Source of the DNA: Bombyx mori
Taxonomy: Eukaryota > Arthropoda > Insecta > Lepidoptera > Bombycidae
NCBI RefSeq assembly: GCF_030269925.1
Contig: NC_085125.1
Coordinates: 13,516,117-13,580,116 of the forward strand
DNA length: 64,000 bases
Direction: 5' to 3'
This document shows positions 30,222 to 40,985 of the stretch, in pieces. The notes under the pieces were generated by a model, which saw only the letters and a list, made by a program, of their open reading frames with translations, had not been told where the DNA came from and did not search any database. The translations under genes and the position numbers were made by a program. Position 1 is the stretch's first letter; every line of letters starts with the position of its first letter.

Positions 30222-30570
30222 AAAAAAGAAACATGTGTGCAATTCACACGTGTTAGAAGTGAAACCTTCAAAAATTAAAATACAATTATCCTAAATGTCT
30301 AAGTATATGTAAAATTTTGTCATTAGTAAATTGTAATTGTAAATCATCTTTTATAGTATGAGGTAGCGCCCTCTGTGAATCGATATTTTAACGTCACGTA
30401 TAATCCTAAATTGAAATTCACTACAAGAGGTTTCATACGCACGTTAGTATTAAAAATCTCATAGATGGCGCTGTATTAAAATGTTTCGCCACTTCCGTTG
30501 CATACCTGCGTGACGTTACATCTGTAAAAATTTTACCCTCATGCACCTAAAGAAGTTTCACTTCAAAAAA
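30222..30570 (-). repeat. repeat family A, uninterrupted copy
   Basis: Reverse complement of 4486-4570 plus 7458-7705, joined. It starts with a near-palindrome, aacatgtgtgcaattcacac, and ends gaagtttcacttc. The word gaagtgaaac occurs near both ends in inverted orientation, so it may be a short TIR element. No coding capacity. Confidence 0.75.
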
Positions 30571-30575
30571 ATAAA

Positions 30576-30883
30576 TAAACTGATCGCCCTCATAAAATAA
30601 ACAGTAACCACGACATAATCGTATGACGTACGACCAAGCATTCCAGTTAACTAGCAGACTGCACAGTGATCCATCATTGTTGGGTGCAAAGCGAAACACA
30701 CTGTAGATACAACTTCGTCTAGTCGATTAATCACCCTGTACATACCTACCTATGCATTTAAGGTCGGTACATTCACAATGCGAATTTTAGCATCGAATAG
30801 ATATGTAAGCTCATGTTGTATAATATTTATGTATATGTATTTATTTAAGTACGAGTATTTGTATCTATATCCTAACATCATAA
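30576..30883. other. no recognised feature
   Basis: No supportable gene or repeat. Confidence 0.4.
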
Positions 30884-31160
30884 CAACTATAAAGATTGGA
30901 CACCTACGATGGGCAGGACATGTGGTTCGAATGGAGAGTACCAGAATGCCGAGACAATTGCTCTATGGCAAACCAGAGGGCCGCAGAAGTCGTGGCAGAC
31001 CCAAACTCCGATGGTTGGATGGCGTGGAGCGCGACCTCAAAAATATCGGCGTCAAGAACTGGAAGGAGAAAGCCCTGAACAGAGCAGTCTGGAGAGACAT
31101 GCTAGACCAGTCTAAGGCCCACCCTGGGCTGTAAGGCCTAAGATGATGATGATGATTTGT
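30884..31160 (+). mobile_element. RTE-like LINE tail with (ATG)n end
   Basis: About 80 codons in one frame: HLRWAGHVVRMESTRMPRQ, then GRRSRGRPKLRWLDGVERDL and WRDMLDQSKAHPGL, followed by stop and an atgatgatgatg run. The 'RWxGHVxRM ... GRRxRGRPxxRW' pair is the standard C-terminus of RTE-type LINEs. The 5' part is lost. Confidence 0.75.
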
Positions 31161-31552
31161 ATCTATAAATATTATGAATGTTATATATACACATATGCTT
31201 AAGTAACATCACTATCACACTACACCTACTAAGGTTCATCTCTAAGGGGGTGCAGATATGAACCTTGCCAGTTTAGTCAGAGAATGCCTATGGCATTAAG
31301 TCCGCCTTTATACTGTCTAAAGTATAAAGTTATAAATAAATGAATAAATAAACAGTAACTGATTTGGGCTATGGGACCACATATTATTATGATGTATGGC
31401 CGAAATTCCGCTGTGACATCTTAAAACGAAGATATTATATATATTTATAGCTATGATTTATAAAATTTATTATATAATTATACAGATTGTGATATTTTTT
31501 GTCGTTTATGTAATCAGACTCACGGCAAAAGCTTTTCATTTATACTCGGAAC
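31161..31552. other. no recognised feature
   Basis: AT-rich sequence with no supportable feature. Confidence 0.4.
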
Positions 31553-31680
31553 TCAGGCAGCGACTTGGCTGTGCCCCTGGTATTGCTGACATCCGTGAGC
31601 GACGGTAACCACTTACCATCACGTGGGCCGTATGCTCGTCTGCGTATAGAAGCTTAAATTAAAAATAAAAACATAAAAAA
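31553..31680 (+). mobile_element. YADD-LINE 3' end fragment
   Basis: Plus-strand copy: cttggctgtgcccctgg, ggtaaccacttaccatcac, gggccgtatgctcgtctgcg and an A-rich tail. Confidence 0.85.
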
Positions 31681-31887
31681 CTTGCGTATGTTACCGTTCA
31701 CTTTGAAATATAATTTAGATTTGTTGATTGCTTTAACACAATAGTTGCTCTATATCCCAATTTTGTGTTGAGGCACAAACAAGACATTGGATACGGGCTC
31801 ACTTCCGTTAAATTCTGTATTCCACTGTTTTGTTCCTTCATTGCTGAATTAGTCTCAAGCAATACTGGAGTCTGAATAATTATCGTA

Positions 31888-32070
31888 CCAGTCGGGTAAG
31901 CAGACGGAGGTGAAATGGTTATTGGAGCCCATAGAAATCACAACCTGTACGCGCCTATCTTGTGACATGTGGTCAAAGTCCCCCTTGTAAATATATAAAG
32001 GGTTTTGGCACTAAAAATATACGAGCTGGTGGTACCTACTCGCGCGATATCACAATACTTACCACCAGTA
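31888..32070 (-). mobile_element. very old Bm1 SINE
   Basis: Diverged Bm1 words in order: ggttattggagcccatagaa, gcgcctatcttg, gagctggtggtacctactcg, accaccagtag. The younger copy at 32071 abuts its head end. Confidence 0.65.
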
Positions 32071-32314
32071 GTTTTTTTTATTGCTTAGGTGGATGGACGA
32101 GCTCACAGCCCACCTGATGTTAAGTGGTTAATGGAGCCCATAGACATCTACAACGTAAATGCGCCACCCGCCTCGAGATATAAGTTCTAAGGTCTCAGTA
32201 TAGTTACAACGGCTAACCCACCGTTCGAACCGAAACGCATTACTGCTTCACGGCGGAAATAGGCGGGGTGGTGGTACCTACCCGTGCGAACTCTCAAGAG
32301 GTCCTACCACCAGT
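32071..32314 (-). mobile_element. Bm1 SINE, tRNA head missing
   Basis: Poly(T), full tail and body to accaccagtg. It directly follows the old copy in the same orientation. Confidence 0.9.
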
Positions 32315-32339
32315 GAAAAAGTAGTACCTGAAACCTGTT

Positions 32340-32445
32340 CATCTTGACCTGTTGTGGTAATTGAACCCAAGACCCTCTCGACCCAGCTCGAGTCAGAGGC
32401 GCTAAGTACTCCGCATCACTGAGTAAGTCAAAACCAAAATTTTCC
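32340..32445 (-). repeat. tRNA-like SINE head remnant
   Basis: The complement contains a B-box-like gggttcaattacc, with tagcgcctctgactcgagc upstream. It is probably the head of a tRNA-derived SINE; no body identified. Confidence 0.4.
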
Positions 32446-33021
32446 AAGTTTGGCGACTTTGGAGTAAATCAGTAATCGCATTATGAACAGCCCGCCCTAA
32501 TGCTTACGTGAACACGAAATTCGATTAAGGCCGTGTACTCACTGTGTGTTTTTGCTAACTTTCAACTGAAACGTTGTTTTGGTACATTACTCGCATTGCC
32601 AAGATAAAGTTTCTCATCGACCGAAAAAGATTGATGGCTCCATAGTTTCGAGTCACGATTATTTTTAATTCATACTCTGCTAACCACGAGGAGTCATATG
32701 ACTCTGCTAACATGAGTGAATTTGGAAGTGCGTGAAGTTGTAGCCTAAAAGATAAGGGTGCTTGCACCTAGCGATACGCCTGTGCCGGTATTCCAATCAG
32801 GCAGGCAGCTACGTTTCTTTCAAATAAAGTAGGTACCTGCTTAATACGATATGTCCCGAACGGCGTCAAGACAAAATAATGTAATAACCATAAAGAAATG
32901 ACGTAGAGACGTCTATGTGCTCTAGTAAACACTTAGAATCAGGATGGTCGCGAATCCGTCTACCTATTCTAAGTGATTCTACGTCTTGCCTCAAAAAATC
33001 ACAACCGCATTCTATTGGGCC
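32446..33021. other. mostly unassigned; diverged Bm1 head at 32740-32820
   Basis: Within it, gtagcctaaaagataaggg and gatacgcctgtgccgg resemble the A- and B-box head of Bm1 on the plus strand, strongly diverged. The rest is unassigned. Confidence 0.4.
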
Positions 33022-33266
33022 TTTTTTTTTATTGCTTAGATGGGTGGACGAGCTCACAGCCCACCTGGTATTAATTGGTTATTGGAGTCCATAGACATCT
33101 ACAACGTAAATGCGCCACCCACCTTGAGATATAAGTTCTAAGGTCTCAAGTATAGTTACAACGGCTGCCCCACCCTTCAAACCGAAACGCATTACTGCTT
33201 TACGGCAGAAATAGGCGGGGTGGTGGTACCTACCCGCGTGGACTCTCAAGTGGTCCTACCACCAGT
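33022..33266 (-). mobile_element. Bm1 SINE, tRNA head missing
   Basis: Poly(T), tail and body to accaccagta. Well preserved. Confidence 0.9.
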
Positions 33267-33793
33267 AAATGTACCAGAGGCTTTTGTACCAAATGCAGAT
33301 GTACCAAAACCAAGAGGCTTTTGTTCAAAACCTCTTGTGGTCTGTTAAAAAAAATCTTCTAGAAACAATATTCTAGAATACTTTTAAGTCTATTTATTGT
33401 GTGTGTTATTTTTGTTCACCTCAAAACAAATACCTAATACCTAAATTTTCATATAAAAATTTTTTTTAAAAAAACTTTACATTCCGTTTGTGACAAAAGC
33501 ATTTGGGGAAGCAATTAAAGTGAAGCCGGCGCGTATGTTGTTGAGAATCAAACAGCGCTCCTGGGAGCCTGAGGGCAGCCCCGCCCCGTCCACTTCATAC
33601 CGTTTCAACTGTTGCACCCGAAGCGAAGCGCCTCAAAGGACTCCTTACAAATCAAGGCTTAAAACGAGGTCTCCTTTTAGTATAAGTCTATATTCTATTT
33701 TACTTCATGCCACGTTGCTTATAGTTAGGCGACTATTGAGTTACAAGGTCCGCTTAAAGTTTATTTTTAATAACCACATCGCAACATTCATTT
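33267..33793. other. no recognised feature
   Basis: A local direct repeat, aggcttttgt with ccaaa words around 33275-33335. No supportable gene. Confidence 0.4.
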
Positions 33794-34026
33794 ACTGGTG
33801 GCAGGACCTCTTGTGAGTCCGCGCGGATGGGTACCGCCACTCTGCCGTGAAGCAGTAATGCGTTTCGGTTTGAAGGGCGGGGCGGCCGTTGTAACTATAC
33901 TAAGACCTTAGAACTTATATCGCAAGGTGGGTGGCGCATTTACGTTGTGGATTTCTATGGGCTCCAGTAACCACTTAGCACCAGGTGGGCTGGGAGCTCG
34001 TCCACCTATATAAGCAATAAAAAAAT
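33794..34026 (+). mobile_element. Bm1 SINE, tRNA head missing
   Basis: actggtggcaggacctc to agcaataaaaaaatt, lacking about 15 bp (the cctgcctattt stretch) in the body. Confidence 0.9.
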
Positions 34027-34512
34027 TAAAAATCTTTTCATTTTAAAAAACACACACACACCCCCTTAGACGACCCTAATCACCAACAAAACTAAAACTG
34101 AAACAAGATACATCGTATTCATCCCGATGGAAGAAGACCATTGGAACTGTAACGACATTATCATTCGTAATTCTGCTCTGAAACCAACGGCACAATATTA
34201 TATTTGCTTCAATTTAAAAATGTCAAAAATAAAAACCCGAAACGAGGCTCGTATAAAGAAAGACGGCTCATTACTGGAAATAGGGGAGCGTTCGTGTCAA
34301 AAGGGTAAGTCAATGCGGTTTGTTTGTGTGGCGGCCCTCGCCAAGATGCGCCGTGTACGTTCCGCCGCGCCGGGATCTCGGTAATTTTAACGAGCATACG
34401 TTACCGTTGAAGGTAATTGCCGAGTTCTAGCAATCCGAATAATTACTTACTATCAATTCGTTTTGAAGGGTTTCTTTCGTCTAGATGCTTCTGCGGACCC
34501 CAAGTTAGGAAG
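34027..34512. other. no recognised feature
   Basis: Holds a short (CA)n/C run at 34051-34066. No supportable gene. Confidence 0.4.
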
Positions 34513-34932
34513 TTTTGAAGTCGTCCGGTGCATTCGGGTTGAGCGATGCACCGGTGTCCGAATCCCACAGGCAGGTACCAATTTTTCTAACGAAATACGT
34601 ACTTAGCCAATGTTCACGATTGACTTCCACGGTGAAGGAATAGCATCGTGTAATAAAAATCAAACCTGCAAAATTATAATTTGCGTAATTACTGGTGGTA
34701 GGACCTTTTGTGAAGCCGCGCGGGTAGGTACCACCACCCCGCCTATTTCTGCCGTGAAGCAGTAATGTGTTTCAGTTTGAAGGGTGGGGTAGCCGTTGTA
34801 ACTATACTGAGACCTTAGAACTTATATCTCAAGGTGGGTGGCGCATTTACGTTATAGATGTCTATGGGCTCCGGTAACCACCTAGCACCAGGTGGGTTGA
34901 GAGCTCGTCCACCCATCTAAGCAATAAAAAAA
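34513..34932 (+). mobile_element. near full-length Bm1 SINE with tRNA-like head
   Basis: Head with gtccggtgcattcgg and the B-box-like ggtgtccgaatcccac, linker gcaaaattataatttgcgta, body, tail and poly(A). The A-box part of the head is shortened compared with 40303. Confidence 0.9.
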
Positions 34933-35115
34933 ATCTCATCCTGTCATCTCGTAGATAAGGAAAGAAAACGTACACAAAGAGCTTGTGTAACAATGACCGG
35001 AAATAAAACCCGCACTCGCAGAGTATTGGACAGGGTCACAAAGCAACGAAATAGATCGCTGAAATCGTAGGGTCATGCAGGCTAACAGGAATACACGCCG
35101 GGCTTATCGTATCGA

Positions 35116-35545
35116 TTAACTATACCGGTGCTGAAATTCTAATTTGACTAAGACAATAGTAATATAGACAATCATCATTATCCTGCCCTTCTCCCAATCA
35201 CCGGGGTCGGCGCAACATGTTTTCTCCTTCCATACTCTTCTATCATATACCATTTCTTCGCTCACTCCGCTCTTACACATATCGTTTTTCACGTAATCCA
35301 TCCATTTCTTCTTAGGTCTCCCTCTTCCTCTATATCCTCCCACATTCATAGTTAACATTCTCTTAGCAACCTCATTTTCATTTCGTCTCATCACATGTCC
35401 ATACCATCCCCAATGCGCATTTCTCAGCTTCTTTGTCACAGGTGCCACTTTCAGACTTCCTCTAACATATTGATTCCGTATTCTATCCATTCTCGTTACA
35501 TCCATCGCAACATTCGCATCTCTGCTGCAGGCAATCGCCTTTCGT
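35116..35545 (-). pseudogene. RTE-type LINE ORF2 C-terminus
   Basis: A long minus-strand open stretch: RRLPAAEMRMLRWM, then VTRMDRIRNQYVRGSLKVAP, WGWYGHVMRRNENEV, GRGRPKKKWMDYVKNDM, RRVWKEKTCCADP, and the end GDWEKGR followed by atgatg. This is the canonical RTE C-terminal domain in the right order. It is 5'-truncated with no RT core. The cattatcctgcccttctccc start on the plus strand is the element's 3' end. Confidence 0.85.
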
Positions 35546-35702
35546 TAGTTTCATGCTCCACAAAAAATTGAAATTGTTATTCTAATAGCTACCACCAGTC
35601 GGTCGCGAAGTAGCCATGCAGTCTGATTTGAATTATACTTTCTTTAACTATACAATTGGGCCATAAACCTCATGTTTCAAGGTGGGTCTCAAATGCCACC
35701 GG

Positions 35703-35815
35703 GTTTTTTTTATTGCCCTTGTGGGCAGACGAGCATACGGCCCACCCGATGGTGAGTGGTTACCGTCGCCCATGGACTTCAGCAATGCCAGGGGCCGAGC
35801 CAAGCCGCTGCCTAT
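35703..35815 (-). mobile_element. YADD-LINE 3' end fragment
   Basis: Poly(T), then attgcccttgtgggcagac to gccgctgcctatcg. Confidence 0.88.
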
Positions 35816-35962
35816 CGAAAATTGCGATGTTCACATTGCGATGTCTATAGATTCCGATACTCAACATCAAAATACCTCAATTTCTATGGTGCAATGCAGA
35901 GACAGGTCTGACAAGACTTGATACAAATGATTCGCTCGCGATGTAGCGGTGGCGAGTTTCAA

Positions 35963-36261
35963 TCTATCTATATAAGTATATATAAAAATGAATTGCTGTT
36001 CGTTAGTCTCGCTAAAACTCGAGAACGGCTGGACCGATTTGGCTAATTTTGGTCTTGAATTATTTGTGGAAGTCCAGAGAAGGTTTAAAAGGTAGATAAA
36101 TATGTAAATACTCGGAATTAAATAAAAATGGCAATTTTGTTTTCCCTTTGATGTGTCCCCCGTCGGACGGATTCCTTTTGTTTGTTATAAGTTTATTTAT
36201 ACAAAAGTTTAGGTCTTTTATCTATTGATTGAGGTACTACGAAGTCTGCCGGGTCAGCTAG
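35963..36261 (+). mobile_element. non-autonomous Helitron (type 1)
   Basis: Starts tctatctatataag and ends ccgggtcagctag, with CTAG at 36258-36261. The interior has gctggaccgatttggcta and ccgtcggacggattcc. There is no TIR or target duplication, as expected for Helitrons. Confidence 0.78.
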
Positions 36262-36520
36262 TAGTTGATATAAATTCAAACAAAGTTACAAATGAATACA
36301 TCTGGAAATTTCCTTTCATGATGTTCTCTGAAATTTATAAGACGTAGCGAAAACATTTCGGCGTTTCAAAAGAAATGGCGTCACACTTCCGTAGCTCACC
36401 GAACACAGCAATCAGTTAATGAAATCTTTCACATACAGCTTTTAGTGAAAGTTTACTGAGAATGACGTGTTATTTTCAGTGTTTTTCTGAAGTTTTTGAC
36501 TTTTTAAGCTATTGCATAGA
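36262..36520. other. no recognised feature
   Basis: No supportable gene or repeat. Confidence 0.4.
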
Positions 36521-36936
36521 TTTTATCGCGGGCCTTGAGAGCGGAATCGTGAAATTCCGTAACGCAAAAAACCTTCCACCCCTCACTACGCCTACTATGT
36601 AGCTCGCGTTCAACACATTCACACGTTGCGTTTGTGTAGTGTTTATAGTAAGAAGTCTAAACACCGATTTATATACTATCAAAATATGTGATATAATTTC
36701 GTGGGTAACACAACGATAGCGCGATTGAGCTTTTGCGTCAAGCGCCTCTATCGGCAACAAACGGAATTGTAAAATAGAAAATTATATCACATTAGCCCAC
36801 TGAGTTTCTCGCCGGATCTTATTTTATTGTTGTTTTAATATTAAATTATTATTGTCGATTTATAATTTCATAAGTTGATAAAAAATGCTATGCAATAGCT
36901 TTACCGCGGCAGTCTCCGAGTGCCACCCGTCTTTTT
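36521..36936 (+). repeat. repeat family C, copy 1
   Basis: Two blocks match copy 2 (50091-50284 and 50819-50933): attccgtaacg ... gtagctcgcgttcaaca ... tgtgtagtgttt, and ttattttattgttgtttt ... aaaatgctatgcaatagctt ... gagtgccac. The middle differs: here it holds a small TIR element and a 27-bp LINE-like word. Possibly an LTR or a DNA element; class not determined. Confidence 0.6.
36687..36791. mobile_element. 105-bp MITE-like element
   Basis: The ends tgtgatataatttc and gaaaattatatcaca are inverted repeats of about 14 bp. It sits within family C copy 1 and is absent from copy 2. No coding capacity. Confidence 0.5.
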
Positions 36937-36983
36937 TTTTATTGTTGCAGAAAGTGAAATGATTTCACAGTTTAACTGATTAA

Positions 36984-37639
36984 GGGTCGATTCGACCAAA
37001 CAAGAGTAAATCTTATTCTTAGAATAACTCGTCAGTTAATCGAGAGTAAATCAATTTTACGTTTTACCATCTACAATTCTAAGAATAGTGGGCCTATTCG
37101 GGAATTGTTACTATACCGCCGTTTCGCACGGAATAACGGAGCTATTCCTAGAATAAAGTAATGGCGTCTGTCAGTCCAACATCTGATTTCTGTTATTTCA
37201 TAAATATTTATTCTGTTTTAATTTCAAGTCAACGCAATGCACTAAATTATTATTAATAGTCTGGCATTGTATAATGCAACGTTTAAACGAAAAAAGATAA
37301 AACCACACGACAAAACTTGACATTTCCCTCAAACAAACAACAAATAAAAAGAATACGTTTGACAGCTGGATATCTTTCACAACAGCTACTTTTTCACACT
37401 AAAATACGGCAAAATCGAGTTGACGATTTGTATGCTCTTACACTATGCCGTTGAACAACAACATTTATTTGCCGGATTTTATTTTTGTTCACCATTCACT
37501 CTGCTATTCGCGTATTGTTATTCCTAGCGCAAGTATACGTGGAAAAACGACTATGGATTTACTCGAGATTAAAATCATGGAATAGGTTATTCCTCGTATA
37601 GTTACTCGAGTATAAATTTAAGTTTGGTCGAATCCACCC
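36984..37639. mobile_element. Harbinger-like MITE with TAA target duplication
   Basis: 656 bp with an 18-bp terminal inverted repeat, gggtcgattcgaccaaac on the left and gggtggattcgaccaaac on the complement of the right (one mismatch). It is flanked directly by TAA at 36981-36983 and 37640-37642. A 3-bp TWA duplication with GGG-starting ends fits PIF/Harbinger. Subterminal words such as ctcgag/gagagtaaatc and attcctag/ctaggaat recur in inverted order. No transposase ORF. Confidence 0.75.
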
Positions 37640-37878
37640 TAAGTGGTTATGCCATTACGTCATTGGTCCCTCGCGAATTCAATTCGGACCTTCAAGTTCA
37701 ATAATCTAGTTCACTAATCAAGAAAGCATCAAGGCTGCACTTCGAATTGTAATCATTTTGTATTTCCCACAATACTTATATTCAAATGTTCTTTTAAATT
37801 ATATCGGCACGTGAAAATGAAACGAAGGTTTTTACTATTTAGTATCAGATTCTTGAGTATCTTAAGTATCAGATTCTT

Positions 37879-38408
37879 ACTGGTGGTAGGAGCTGTTGTC
37901 AGTGCGCACGGGTAGGTACCACCACCCTGCCTATTTCAGCCGTGAAGCAATAATGCGTTTCGGTTAGAAGGATGGGGCAACTGTTATAACTATACTGAGA
38001 CCTTAGAACTCATATCTCAAGGTTGGTGGCGCATTTGCGTTTTAGATGTCTATGGGCTCCGGTAACTACTTAAGACCAGGTAGACTGTGAGCTCGTCCAG
38101 CTATCTATGCAATCTATGTATATAAAAATGAATTGCTGTTCGTTAGACTCGCTAAAACTCGAGAACGGCTGGACCCATTTGGCTAATTATGGTCTTAAAT
38201 TATTTGTGGAAGTCCAGATAAGGTTTAAAATATGAAAATGCTCGGAATTAAATAAAAATAACAATTTTGTTTTTCTTTTGATGTGTCCCCCGTCGGACGG
38301 ATTCCTTTTGTTTGTTTTAAGTTTATTTTATACAAAAGCTTAGGTCTTCTATTTATCGATTGAGGCACTACGAAGACTGCCCGGTCAGCTAGAAAATAAA
38401 TAAAAATT
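37879..38408 (+). mobile_element. Bm1 SINE with a Helitron inserted in its tail
   Basis: Body from actggtggtaggagct to ctatctatgcaa at 38112, then Helitron 38113-38392, then the displaced A-rich tail aaaataaataaaaa. The tRNA head is missing. Confidence 0.75.
38113..38392 (+). mobile_element. non-autonomous Helitron (type 1) in a Bm1 tail
   Basis: Close relative of 35963-36261: starts tctatgtatataaaaatg and ends cccggtcagctag (CTAG 38389-38392). Confidence 0.78.
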
Positions 38409-39297
38409 AGATGGGATTATGTAATTCACGTGTGCTCCTCATAACTACAAGCAGATAGTTGTTTAACAGCGAGTATTGGGACTTATAGATCGCGCTTTGT
38501 AAATGAAATTTGATTTTGGATTTATTGTTTGTGTGTGACCTTTCTTTATGAAGTGGGAATACTACTCGCAATGTGATGAGTCCCTTATTCGTGATCGGTA
38601 CTAAGTCCATTCTTGAACCAGACGCGAAAGCCAGCTACCAATAAAGGCGCATTCTTACGGGTCTATTTGATCGATTCTTAGCTCTTTTAGTGCGGCTGTT
38701 AGTTCTAATTGTAGCAGCAACTAACAGGTTATTATTTTCATCGACAACCCACCAAAGAGTTCGACTTGACTCTTATTACACAATGTCAGCGCGCCAAGAT
38801 TTTGGCCGGATCATCTCAGCGGCTCGTGAGTCCAATCCGATGGTACGTGAAATCGTGAAGGACTATCAGGACTCCTTCGGAGGTACTTGGGCCGAAAAAC
38901 ACCCCAGGCCAAGCCTTGGAGTTCATCATCCGTGCCAATGACGTCGGAAAGGACCTCGGAGATCCCTAAACTAAATAGTTTTGATCTATTTAACGGACTA
39001 AATTAAAAATCGTTCAATAATCTAAAACGTGATGCAGGCAGTGGCGGGGGCATCGCATTGACATATTAAACGTAAGTTAATCCGGACTTCACCCTCGTTG
39101 GCGTCGAAAAGATTTCCCATGAGGACGGCACGCTCTCGAACCCTTTTGTGGTCTAAGTCATTAGCGATGGTTCAAATAATTAAAACTAATTTTGTGTATT
39201 CGATTTGGTGTTTTTTACTGTTATTAGAGATTAATATCCATACCCTCACCATGCGGGGGCCGAATCTATCGTGTTGCTGAGAGAGGAATTTGGACCC
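38409..39297. other. no recognised feature
   Basis: About 890 bp. A plus-strand 83-codon frame (38690-38941) has SARQDFGRIISAARESNPMV but matches no family I know; it may be an eroded TE or gene fragment. Confidence 0.35.
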
Positions 39298-39600
39298 ACC
39301 CTCCAATCTTTACAATCCTGCTTTTGCAGGTTAGCCGTCGAAGCTCCGTGGTTCGTGTGGAACGTCGACCTACATGATGACCTGGACCTTGAATCGATCC
39401 GCAAACACATGACGACTGCGTCGGAACGTTACTTCGATAAGGCTATGCGTCATTATAATCGCCTAAATGTTGCCGCCGCTGACCTGTCTCCGAATCCTGT
39501 TCACGCAGGAGCCAGTCACCGTCGACGCCCTTGACAGGTCCTTACGGATCCATTACATTCCCGATCCTGCGGACAGAATGGAAAGCAGTCGATGTCGTTG
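39298..39600 (+). pseudogene. chimeric J1/J2 LINE ORF2 fragment
   Basis: The first part (39298-39552) follows the J1 ORF2 C-terminus (CRLAVEAPWFVWNVDLHDDL, then HAGASHRRRP and a stop). At the word ggatcca it switches to a J2 piece (cattcccgatcctgcggaca, gaatggaaagcagtcga) and then ends abruptly. There is no 3' UTR or poly(A). The order is not collinear with a single LINE, so it arose by template switching or a second event. Confidence 0.7.
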
Positions 39601-39725
39601 TTAAGTGACGTGAATTTGTTAAGTGACTGCCGGAGATAGACATGCCGGTCATAGACATAGTAAATCCTGATTTATATACGGGATTTTTTAAATTATACAA
39701 GTTTTATGTCATTTTCATTACAATA

Positions 39726-40149
39726 TTTTTTTTTCCTACCTGAGCTGATAGTCTTGAGAGGCTATTTCAGCGGAACCTTAACTAGTAGGTGAGCTCACGG
39801 GGCTCAAACTTGACGACGTTGCTAACACGAACCCTAGCAAGATCCGTACTTCGCAGAATCTACCACCGGATCGGAAACGCGACCCACTGAGAAGATCCGG
39901 CAAGAAACTCAGTGGGCTGTGTCTGAGGGTTAATTAACTCGTCGAGCCCTTCGTCGCAAGCGACGGGTTCGACGAGAACGGTGACCGGTGCTTGAGTTTC
40001 CTAAAATCACCGTTAGTGGATCGGGAGGATCCGAAATGACGTGCTTGGGGCGACGTCGACTGCTTTCCATTCTTTTCGCAGGATCGGGAATGTAGTTACC
40101 GGCGGCCACGATGAGAGGGTTCTCGTATCGTGCCGCTTTATCGAAGTGG
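39726..40149 (-). mobile_element. 5'-truncated J2 LINE
   Basis: Poly(T), 3' UTR with stem-loop, then the complement of the last ~75 ORF2 codons up to ctttatcgaagtgg. The word acaata at 39720-39725 and 40150-40155 is a candidate target duplication. Confidence 0.85.
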
Positions 40150-40302
40150 ACAATAATCACTAAAAAGTACTTACGTACTAAGCTTACGTTCGTTCTTCTC
40201 CTGTTTATTTTCCAAATATTAACGTAATTTTTTGTAAAGAGTATAGCTTTCTCTTTCTAATACTAAATATAGCGTGAATTTATTCCAGTAATACTACTTC
40301 GA

Positions 40303-40738
40303 AGACATCCAGGCCTAAAGGATAAGACGTCCGGTGCATTCGTATCTAGCAATGCACCGGTGTTCGAATCTCGAGGTGATTACCAATTTTTCTAATGAAA
40401 TATGTACTTAACAAATGTCCATGATCGATTTCCACGTTGAGGAAATAACATTGTGGTGTAAAAATGAAACCCGCAAAATTATAATTTGCGTAATCACTGG
40501 TGGTAGGACGTTTTGTGAGTTCGCACGGGTAAGTACCACCACCTGCTTATTTCTGCTGTGAAGCAGTAATGCGTTTCAGTTTGAAGGTTGGGGCAGCCGT
40601 TGTAGCTATACTGAGACCTTAGAACTCATATCTCAAGGTAGGTAGCAGCATTTACGTTGTAGATATCTCTGGACTTCTATAACCACTTAGCACCAGGTGG
40701 GCCGTAAGCTCGTCTACCTACCTAAGCAATAAAAAGAA
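40303..40738 (+). mobile_element. full-length Bm1 SINE
   Basis: The best complete plus-strand copy. The tRNA-derived head has an A-box-like aggcctaaaggataag (40311-40326) and the B box ggtgttcgaatc (40359-40370). Then come the linker gcaaaattataatttgcgta, the body starting actggtggtagg at 40496, the tail ggtgggccgtaagctcgtc and poly(A). The boxes imply an internal RNA polymerase III promoter. Confidence 0.92.
40311..40370 (+). promoter_or_regulatory. Bm1 internal pol III promoter (A and B boxes)
   Basis: aggcctaaagg resembles the tRNA A box, and ggtgttcgaatc the B box (ggttcganncc with one extra base), about 38 bp apart. That is the arrangement in tRNA-derived SINEs. Confidence 0.7.
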
Positions 40739-40985
40739 ACATAATTAAAATAATGCTTTTATTAAAGCTCATCTGAAAAACACGCTGCCGTTTACATCTC
40801 GGGCCACACCCGTATAGGCCGGAGTAATATTTTAAGCGCGTCTGAATCATAGGTTCGACTTTTTTCCCGATACACGCTATTTTAGTCAGCCGGCTCGCGT
40901 GACACATGCTCAGGACATAGATACGATGCTATCACGTGTAGTAATGGGATGTTTAACGATTATTATCGAAGTTTTGTTGGTATAG

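Noticed and set aside
38690..38941. 83-codon frame with SARQDFGRIISAARES
   Set aside because: Looks more protein-like than most, but no family is recognised and the flanks give no support; left as unassigned.
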